Of a stretch of DNA of 64,000 nt, positions 1 through 10,200 are shown piece by piece. The notes under the pieces were generated by a model, which saw nothing but the letters and a program-made list of their open reading frames with translations, had not been told where the DNA came from and did not search any database. The DNA is from Cydia pomonella (lineage: Eukaryota > Arthropoda > Insecta > Lepidoptera > Tortricidae). Numbering within the stretch: position 1 is the first letter of the stretch; the number at the start of each line of letters is the position of its first letter. The position numbers and the translations under genes are program-made. Location: contig NC_084730.1 in NCBI RefSeq assembly GCF_033807575.1, positions 7,299,986 through 7,363,985 on the forward strand, in the 5' to 3' direction.

Positions 1-111
1 ACTGTGACAAGGTACGAACACTATACTACACTAGGTACTAACAACATAATAATTTTACGGTTGACACTCACGTGTTCTTAGTCACTCGCGCGACATGTTT
101 CGGAGAGCCTG

Positions 112-747
112 AGTGTAAGGCCTGAGTGGACGCTCGGGTTGGACGTGCAGCGGGGCGGGGCGTGCGGCGTGCATGTTAAACAAATGCAAACGTATAGGAG
201 CGGCCGCACTGCACGCTGCTCACGTCACTTGTGAGCCTGACGCCACGCTACACGCCCCATAGAACGCTCCGCTTCGAGCGTCACTTGTGAGCCTGACGCC
301 ACGCTGTACGCCCCGCATAACGCTCCGCGTCGAGCGTCACTTGTGAGCCTGACGCCACGCTGTACGCCCCGCAGAACGCTCCGCTTCGAGCGTCACTTGT
401 GAGCCTGACGCCACGCTGTACGCCCCGCAGAACGCTCCGCTTCGAGCGTCACTTGTGAGCCTGACGCCACGCTGTACGCCCCGCAGAACGCTCCGCTTCG
501 AGCGTCACTTGTGAGCCTGACGCCACGCTGTACGCCCCGCATAACGCTCCGCGTCGAGCGTCACTTGTGAGCCTGACGCCACGCTGTACGCCCCGCAGAA
601 CGCTCCGCTTCGAGCGTCACTTGTGAGCCTGACGCCACGCTGCACGCCCCGCAGAACGCTCCGCTTCGAGCGTCACTTGTGAGCCTGACGCCACGCTGCA
701 CGCCCCGCAGAACGCTCCGTTTCGAGCGTCCACTCAGGCCTTACACT
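112..747. mobile_element. TIR-bounded MITE carrying a 56-bp tandem array
   Basis: A perfect 25-bp inverted repeat (starting AGTGTAAGGCCTGAGTGG) lies at 112-136 and 723-747. Between the ends is a GC-rich array with an exact 56-bp period: unit starts (CGAGCGTCAC) fall at 275, 331, 387, 443, 499, 555, 611 and 667, with a partial unit before 275. Units differ only by single changes such as TGTACG/TGCACG and GCAGAA/GCATAA. No open frame of note and no clear target-site duplication. The array is far more GC-rich than its flanks. Best read as a non-autonomous DNA element whose interior has become a minisatellite; a plain minisatellite with chance inverted flanks is less likely given 25/25 identity. 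Confidence 0.8.
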
Positions 748-1011
748 AAGACAGAACTCGGATTGGGCGGTCGCTCCCGGATGAACGCTACAGCGTGTTA
801 TTCTTGTTTAACCTGCTGCCTGTTTTCGGGCGCTAGAAGAGCGTAAATATACTTCAAAGCGTTTAATTTCACCACTAAATACGGCAACATCCCACTAACC
901 ACTCCCTGGTGGCCGATAGTTACTGGTTTACGTATCGACCCGTGAGTGGTGAGCCGCCGCTTGAATTGTAAAATTATCTTCAAAATTAATTGTAAACTGT
1001 ATAATGTCCAG

Positions 1012-1217
1012 ATTCGATTGCACTCAACGCCAATACAAATACTACTTCTCCCTCGGTGCGCTAAACTTAACTGCCCTGCGCGCCGCGTGCGCGCAGCTCC
1101 CGGGCGCGCGCGACTTCCGCCATCTTTGCAAGATGGACGTCGGCAATGGCGTCACGCAGTTTGTCAGGGAGCTGAAAACGGCGGAGATATTGCCGGTGGA
1201 CGAAGAAGGAGATAGCC
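1012..1217 (+). CDS. PUS3: PUS3 exon: RFDC...KMDVGNG catalytic-domain segment
   Basis: The acceptor is AG at 1010-1011; the first base completes an Arg codon split with the missing upstream exon. Codes for R-F-D-C-T-Q-R-Q-Y-K-Y-Y-F, then the F-R-H-L-C-K-M-D-V-G-N-G core. The donor at 1218 (GTTAGT, slightly off consensus) leaves one base that joins CT of the next exon to make Pro. The ATG at 1004 is intronic and is not the gene start. Confidence 0.9.
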
Positions 1218-4200
1218 GTTAGTATATCAGCTAATATATGCCAAGTTTCTATCTAATATATACAATCTTCCCACTCATTCTCTCTGTTTATGCTTCTCTC
1301 TTTCTCTCTTTTTTTTCATACACGCTTTCTCTCTCCCTTGCTCTTATAGCCGTTAGTATATCTTAGTAGTTTTACTATCAAGTTCCAACTAATATTATAA
1401 CCGGAATTCTATTTTTAACCCCTTCCGCTTGTAATATATGTAAGTTGTAAATTGTTAAACAATACACGTTTTGGTATCACGCTGTTTATGCTTCTCTCTT
1501 TCTCACTTTTTCACACACACTTTTTCTCACTCACTCACATTCTCCCTCCCTTGCTCTTATTTTTTCACACACACTCTCCCTCACTCACGCACGTTCTCCC
1601 TCCCTTGCTCTTATAGCTGTTAGTAAGTATATCTTAGTAGTTTTATTAATATCATACCCGGAACTCTATTTTCAACCCCGTCCGCTTATAAATCGTTGAG
1701 CAATACACTTTTCGTTTGTCGCGACTCTCGCGACATCTAGTTGCATGTAGCGGCACGGATAAATCCGCAACTTGACGCTAGATGTCGTCTACGACAATAT
1801 TTGAGGTGCATATACGATTCACATAGCTTTAACTCACATAGGTGAGGAAACAATGGTGAAACATATATAACCATTTATATAGGTATTATGTATTGATATA
1901 CGGGACGAGAAAAAATACGGGACGCGTTACTTAAATACGGTGACAGTCCCGTATATACGGGACGCATGGCAACCCTATGCATTAAGGGCGGTAAACAGGA
2001 ATTTACGAACAAGTGTTTTCGTAATTCGTAATTCGTGTACCGCCCGTGGCACACACAATGTTTTTCATCACACTTGTGAGTAAAAAACTGCGTATAAAAT
2101 ACTATTTTAATATTTCAGCTTACACAATGTACTACCTACTGATAGAAAGCAACGCGTTCCTCTGGCATCAGATACGATGTATTATGGGCGTCCTACTTCT
2201 AGTCGGACAAGGCAAGGAGTCGCCAGATGTCATTACCGAGCTGTTGGATATTGAGAAAAACCCTAGGTATGTTTAATATCATAAAATACATACAGTGTAA
2301 ATTCTATAACAATAAGCAATAAAGGTAGAACTTAATTAATTACAAATTAATATATCTATTATTATAACCTCTGCAGCTATGGTTTCTTACCTTTGCCTAG
2401 TTAGTATTTAGTTTTAGCCTAGATTAAGTTACCTATAGATCAAGTAAAATACGCTCCTATCACTTTTTGTATCAATTCGCGCCAAATTGTGAAACTCGGA
2501 TGTGATCTGGTTTCCTACGGGACAGGCCTCGCCTAGTGTAGGAACCAGGCTAACTGGAAGGCACAAACCCTGTTCTTTCAAATTCTGTACTGTTGGATAG
2601 TTCTTTATTGTTATGTGTAAGCGGCAACTTGAATTTGTAAAGAGAAATTAATATGTTTATGTTTATATAGCGACACTCCAAAGGACCGGACGTTTTTTGA
2701 CGCTATAGAGTATTTTCGTTATACAATAAATAAATATTATAGGACATTATTACACAAATTGACCAAGCCCCACAGTAAGCTCAATAAGGCTTGTGTTGAG
2801 GGTACTTAGTCAACGATATATATAATATATAAATATTTATAAATACTTAAATACATAGAAAACACCCATGACTCACAAACAACTGGAACAAATATCCGTG
2901 TTCATCACACAAATATATGCTCTTACCAGGATTTGAACCCGGGACCATCAGCTTCATAGATAGGGTCACTACACACTAGGCCAGACCGGTCGTCAAAATC
3001 GATAATGTGTTTGTGCACGTATAATGGAGCCGGTAACGGTAACGGTACGATGAATTTTATCGACTAATCACCCCCGATACCGATGTTTTTTCTCAACCAT
3101 TTTAAAAATGCACCCCTTCTAAGTTTTAGGGCGCCAAACACGACTGCACTTGGTTAATGTACCATTATTGGTCTATTTACCTGTACCACATTTAAAGAAA
3201 AAATATCATTCGATAGCTTATGAATTAGGCCATAAATTAAAAGCATAAATTTTACAAATTACTCGAGAATTAATAACTAAAAGAAAAATTGTCTACAAAA
3301 ATTTACTTTTTTTTCATATTATCTGTTTTTTTCGTAAACGAGGTCGTTGACCTGTACTTTTTTTATTGTTAAATTATTGTACAAGTAACATTAAGAACGA
3401 AGAATTTAGTACATTGACCCACCTGCGCCTCAATTACACGCGCGTAATTATATTGCTGTCCCGCCCATGATAGCGGTCAATGCTACTGTGCGAGCGGGAC
3501 AGCACTATACGCGTGCGATAGAAATAGATACAGAGACCAAGGCCAAGAAGACAATCGTTTGCAGAAAACTAAACATGATTAAAACTTTTAGAACGCCATT
3601 TGACTTTGATCCTTATTCTTTCAGTAATATGTGTTAAATTTGTTAAATATCACAAATAGATAAAAGACCAAAGGTATGGCGGCATCGTTTCTAGCGATGG
3701 CGCCACAACCTTTAGCTTATGCCCGGTAAAATGGCGCCACTTTTGGATAGTTAACAAATTTAACTTATAACAGCGAAAGAATAAGTATCAAAGTCAGATG
3801 GCGTTTTAAAAAGTTTTAATCATGTGTCGAAAGATGGCAGTAAATTTAGTAGACTATAAAATATACTTTGACAATACGCCTCTATCTATACTCAATTCTC
3901 TTTGCTACTATTTCACAAATTTTGCAGGAAACCACAATACAGCATGGCGCTGGATGTCCCACTAAACCTGTTCCATTGCACCTACGATTTGGAACAAACG
4001 CATAAATGGATATATGATAGGGAAGAACTCAAAACGGTCATAGCTCAGTTGCAGGGAGAATGGACTATCCATAATATCAAGTAAGTAACTAAGTAAATAG
4101 ACAACTGGCCGTCCCTACAACGTAGTGTCAGGATTTTTTTTAACTCTACCTATGTTACTTAATATCATTTTTTTTAAATCTCTATGTAACTTAGTAATAC

Positions 4201-7200
4201 ATTATATGTATGTTTAATTCTAGAGATAGTTCCAAAAATGTATAATGTGTGTAATACAAGTTTACTAATTTTATGTTCTGACTACATATGTATTAACAGT
4301 ATAAGTGGCTTGGCTGTAGCTGTAAACTTATACTTTGTGTTTGCCTGAATAAAGAATAAAGAATAAAGTAACAAGTGTCTTGTCTATTTCTATTTCTTAT
4401 ACAGGTGTTTATTTAGTCACCTGCAATAATTTACGGGCTGAATATATAAATAAATAAATAACATATATTAATAAATATATAAATAAATAATTCTATTTCT
4501 TATACCTTTTACAATGGGACCAATCCCGAAATCGCGAGATTTCTTTTACTCTTCCATAGAAAATGTCAAGGTCAGACAGCCAAAATCACATCCTCGCACA
4601 CCTCTTGTGGAAACGCGGCCTAAAGCGTTAACGAAGATGAAAATGTTTTGAAAATGAAAATGTTTTATTTGTTAATAATACAGGGTTCAATTGTAAAGGT
4701 TGGAGTCTTCTAGTAAGTATAAAATACCTGTGACAGAAGACCCCGCTCTTCCATAACAACACGTGTAGAACTGAATTAACAAATAATATAAACAACAAGC
4801 AGTTTTGCTGAGTAAAAAGAACAAATATAACAATTTTGATATTTATAATATCAATACATTTAATTTCGCGAAGAAGATCGCGAAGTATTACTCTTCTATA
4901 GACAATGTCAAGGTCAGACAGCCAAAATTACATCCTCGCACACCTCTTGTGGAAAGGCGGCCTAAAGCTTTAACGAAGATCGCGAAGTATTACTCTTCTA
5001 TAGAAAATGTCAAGGTCAGACAGCCGAAATCACATCCTCGCACACCTCTTGTGGAAACGCGGCCTAAAGCGTTAACGAAGATCGCGAAGTATTACTCTTC
5101 TATAGAAAATGTCAAGGTCAGACAGCCGAAATCACATCCTCGCACACCTCTTGTGGAAACGCGGCCTAAAGCGTTTACGAAGATCGCGAAGTATTACTCT
5201 TCTATAGAAAATGTCAAGGTCAGACAGCCGAAATCACATCCTCGCACACCTCTTGTGGAAACGCGGCCTAAAGCGTTTACGAAGATCGCGAAGTATTACT
5301 CTTCTATAGAAAATGTCAAGGTCAGACAGCCGAAATCACATCCTCGCACACCTCTTGTGGAAACGCGGCCTAAAGCGTTAACGAAGATCGCGAAGTATTA
5401 CTCTTCTATAGAAAATGTCAAGGTCAGACAGCCGAAATCACATCCTCGCACACCTCTTGTGGAAACGCGGCCTAAAGCGTTAACGAAGATCGCGAAGTAT
5501 TACTCTTCTATAGAAAATGTCAAGGTCAGACAGCCAAAATTACATCCTCGCACACCTCTTGTGGAAACGCGGCGTAAAGTGTTAACGAAGATCGCGAAGT
5601 ATTACTCTTCTATGGAAAATGTCAAGGTCAGACAGTCAAAATCACATCCTCGCACACCTCTTGTGGAAACGCGGCCTAAAGCGTTTACGAAGATCGCGAA
5701 GTATTACTCTTCTATAGAAAATGTCAAGGTCAGACAGCCAAAATCACATCCTCGCACACCTCTTGTGGAAACGCGGCCTAAAGCGTTTACGAAGATCGCG
5801 AAGTATAACCGCACGACGAAGTTGGGTAGTGATTTATTCCTGAGTACGAGTCCCAGATATTTGTTCCTGATTCGTGGGTGTTTTCATAGTATTTAAGTAT
5901 TTATATGTTATATATAGGAGTAGAGCTGGAGGCACAAGGTGATTGGGTACGCGGATAACCTTGCTTTGTTAGGGGAACGCCGTGAAAAGGTGGTTGAGGC
6001 GGTAAAGGTCCTCGAGCAGGAAGCAACCAAGATAGGTCTCAGGATCAATCAAGCTAAAACAGAATACCTTCACATGAAACGGTACAAAAACACGCGAGTT
6101 CACCGTGACGGCCTTCATGTGGAGAGTACCGTCTATCAGGGTGTTGACAAGTTCCGCTACCTCGGATGTACAGTCACCGATACAAACACCCGGGAGGAGA
6201 TTGCATTCCGCATTCAAAACGCACTACGATGTAGTGCAGCCCTCCATAAAGTGTTGGTGTCCAGGCTTCTCAGGAAGAGTACAAAATTAAGAATCTATAA
6301 AACCGTCATTCGGCCTATTCTCATGTACGGCTGTGAGGCCTGGACACTAACTCAAAAAGAGGAAAGTCGGCTCCTGATAGCGGAAAGAAAAGTGCTCAGG
6401 AAGATCCTGGGACCTGTCCGAAGTGACGACGGCGCCTGGAGGATCCGGAAAAATGCCGAGATCGAGGAGTCGGTGGCTGTGCCCAATATCATCGGCGTAA
6501 CTAAATCCCACAGACTTCGCTGGCTCGGTCACCTACTCAGAATGGGGGAGGATCGCGTAGTCAAGGAAGCGTACTTGGGGCGACCAACCGGCCGTCGACC
6601 GATCGGGCGCCGGGCGCCCCGGGTACCGCCGGTGTGATGTCGTGGAGGCGGACCTGCGTCGGCTGAATGCCAATTCATGGCAGGAAACCGCGCTGGATCG
6701 GGACAGGTGGCGTTCTCTCGTTTCGGAGGCCAAGATTCTTTTTGGATCGCTGAGCCAAAGCAATTAGTTAGTTTAGTTATATTATTATATATATTGTTGT
6801 CTGAGTAACTCTCATCAAAAGCCTCTTGAGCTTACTGTGGGGCTTAGTCATTAAAAGTTCCGTGGCGCAAAAATCCGTTTTAATATTATCATTTTTATTT
6901 ACAGGTCCACCATGATACGAGACGCCCTTCATCAACTAGAAAAACAATACGAAGACACGTGTAAGAGCGAGACGATAGAGTTAGAAAGAGACAGAGTCAC
7001 AGCACACACGGATTGTCTACTACAGGGCGTGAAACCTAAGGTTTATAAACCTCTTTTGGAAAGACAGACTTGTTGTAAGTATTAAAATATATTAGAAGAA
7101 ATTTGTATAGCTTTTTTACTAACATGTTTATTCGATGGTCCATTGTGGAAATATAAGTACAACTACTCAGCGCTAGATGGCGTTAACATCTGGTTGTAAA

Positions 7201-10200
7201 GGAAAGAAATTAAGATACCTAGTTAGTCTACTCATCGCTAGATCAGTGGGAGGAAACTGCAGCGTTGGGGCTATGGAAGGTAGAAGCAAGGAACAGAATC
7301 TCCATATACCAAAAAGTGTCCGACAAAAAAACCATTAATAGGTGGCGCTACAATACCTAGAATACTTGAGAAATAAATCTAATCAAGTAATCATAGACAG
7401 CGCACTTCACTCCCTCAATAACGCCTAGGTTCTTAGCTACTCTAGCGCTACTCTGGAGAGATTTGGAACTATTATTTATAGCTGCCAGCTGGACACTTTT
7501 GCAACAGTTCTGCCTGAGGAGATTCTGTTCCTTGCCTTCCATGGGCGTTCGGCTCAGGGGGCCTACCGCGAAAACCGAAATTCGCAAATTGTGGGGATCT
7601 TTCTCTTTTACTCTCACTGAGACATAATTAGAGTGACAGAGGAAAATGCCCGCAATTCACGAACTTCAATTTTCGCGGTTATAGCCCAGCATTGCTACGA
7701 GCGATTATTAGGGTTGGCAGAACTTGACGTTCCTTTGCGAGTACAACCACAGATAAGACAATCACTTAAATGTTGACACCCCTAAATAGCCGAAAGAGCT
7801 AGTGCCATACATTAGAAAGGGAAAACTTGATTTGTCCCTTAATCGCTGTAAAATCGGTTTTGTAGGAAGTTTCCTTTCTGTACCGTAGTAGTACTACTAC
7901 TACTACCGTAATAATACTATTATTTATTCTTATTTTGTGTTTTTTTTAGTTTATTCAGAAACCAAACAGTCATATTATATTCAGTGGTTAGATGGAGATA
8001 TCGTGTAGTTTTGATAATGAATAACGCAACTATAAATATGTTTTTTTTTACTAGTCCCTTGAAAGCGTTCCAGATATGGGCTTGCATTAAATAGGGTGGG
8101 CTGGTTCTTTTAGACCGCGAGCCAGGAACAGATTGCCATGACCAATCGCCTCCCGGCCGAAAATTCGTGTAGTGGTTAACGGCTAGCTATGATGAACCCT
8201 CGTGAACGTCAGGTGCCGCTACGTTGGTGGGTTGAGGAATGGCAGCCACCGAAACACGTAAAACAAAAATAAATTGTCATCGCCTCCCGTTGGATACTAT
8301 GACAAATGATAGTTCAGCTGCAGTTAATCAAAAAAATCGTCAGCCGGTTATATCGCGGTGGTAAGACCGTCGCATGATCATGTAAAAAATAAGCGCTATA
8401 CCTTTTTATGATATCAATAACAAATTATGAAACTTTGCATGTAGCATTTCATCAGGCGTTAACGCCTGAAAAGCCATCAACGGATTACGCAATTTACACA
8501 TAACGCATACTTTGCCGCACATAAAGTGGTAAGGCGCATATTTTTTAAATGTTCATTTTACAGCTGGCGGTCTTTCCACCGCGATACAACCGGCTGACGG
8601 TTTTTTAAATTTAAAACAGCATCTAAACTATCATCTGACAAAGTATCAGCCGGGAGGCGAGGACTGACGAAATATGCTCCTGGCCCGTGGTCTATTTTTA
8701 TATGTAAGCTGTGACAAAATGGACTTATTAAATTATAAATAAAAAAAATAAAACATTCGACTATGACCCGATGAGCTCTTGAGGTCAGGAACATTAATTT
8801 AACGAGAGCATTTTGTCATTATTTACTTTAAAACCAAAGCTCGGAACCAGTTTTTAAAATACCGTTACATACCGGTTTATTTCGGTTTTCCCCCCAAACT
8901 TTTAGAAGAACGCGAACGTTACAAGAACTTTATTGTTTGTACAGTCAGCGTCAAATACTTTGCAGCAACCAAAGTAGCCAAATAGTTCGGTACACCATAT
9001 ATTTAGTAGGTATGGTGTACCGAACTATTTGGCCACTTTGACTGCTACAAAGTATTTGACGCTGACTGTACTTTGACGACCGGTTTGGCCTAGTGGGTAG
9101 TGACCCTTTATACGAAGCTGATGGTCCCGGGTTCAAATCCTGGTAAGGGCATTTATTCGTGTGATGAGCATGGATATTTGTTCCTGAGTCATGGGTGTTT
9201 TCTATGTATTTTGGTATTTATAAATATTTTATATATTATATATATCGTTGTCTAAGTACCCTCAACACAAGCCTTATTGAGCTTACTGTAGCACTTAGTC
9301 AATTTGTGCAATAATGTCCTATAATACTTATTTTTATTTTATTGTAACCTAAACAAACCGGTTTATTCGACAAGCGACGCAACGGCTGGTCGGCCTGGTG
9401 GTGTGCCATAAACATAGACACCGACATAGGATGAAACCGGTTTTTATTGTTCTAAACCGGTAAATATGACAAGAACTTAAAAACCGGTTTAAATATAAAG
9501 GTTTTTCGAGCGAAACCGAAATTAAAAGGTTTTGCGCCAAGTACATGATAACGGTTTGGAAATTTAACCGGTTTCCGAGCCTTAATTAAAACAGCTAAGC
9601 TTATTTAATGTAAGGAGAAATATAAATATAAATATTATAGGACATTATTACACAAATTGACTAAGTCCCACAGTAAGCTCAATAAAGCTTGTGTTGAGGG
9701 TACTTAGACAACGATATATATAATATATAGATATTTATAAATACTTAAATACATAGAAAACACCCATGACTCAGGAACAAATATCCATGCTCATCACGCG
9801 AATAAATGCCCTTACCAGGATTTGAACCCGGGACCATCGGCTTCGTAGGCAGGGTCACTACCCACTAGGCCAAACTGGTCGTCCAACAAAGAAATGTAAC
9901 AATTAAATGGACTATACAGTTAAGAAACTGCTACAAAATGTCGCCGCGATTGTATAGCTCAAGTAGGCAGAGTCATAGAGAAATAAATTATCTTATCATA
10001 TAGTGCTCATTCCACACATCAGTTTTCTTACCAAAACGCTTATTATTTTCGTAGTCGACATGCGTCAAGTAGCAGATTTATCAGTACATGACAATAGATG
10101 TCGCGACGAACGAAAAGTCTAATGCTCAACAATTTTCATCAAATATTATAACCGGATTAACCGGAAATCTATTTTCAACTAATTCTGTGTTTAATATTAG

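Larger units (their letters stand above)
8835..9584. mobile_element. ACCGGTTT-rich hAT element, interrupted copy
   Basis: Ends (C)AAAGCTCGGAACC.. and ..AACCGGTTTCCGAGCCTT are inverted; flanks TTTAAAAC / ATTAAAAC agree at 7 of 8 positions. Homologous to 20757-21210 (perfect 8-bp duplication). Two later elements sit inside it: the palindromic MITE 8940-9070 and a SINE 9075-9341. Confidence 0.75.

Noticed and set aside
213..735. CRISPR array
   Set aside because: The 56-bp units are contiguous with no unique spacers, in a eukaryotic context, and bounded by transposon-like inverted repeats.
1004..1006. ATG as the PUS3 start
   Set aside because: PUS3 needs its N-terminal catalytic half; this ATG overlaps an intron-exon border and the Arg codon is split at 1011/1012.
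946..1215. 89-codon frame over the first PUS3 exon
   Set aside because: It is the out-of-frame shadow of the exon; the PUS3 frame carries all family motifs.
4805..5896. 363-codon open frame as a repeat protein gene
   Set aside because: It is the 102-bp minisatellite read in its one open frame, lies in a PUS3 intron, begins in AT-rich DNA without promoter or splice support, and unit differences are mostly nonsynonymous.
7357..7617. 86-codon minus frame as a gene
   Set aside because: Part of it recurs inverted 60 bp away, and no family is recognisable.
9075..9150. tRNA gene in the HaSE-like SINE head
   Set aside because: Same reason: repeated at about ten places with a common non-tRNA body and TTTATTTATT tail.
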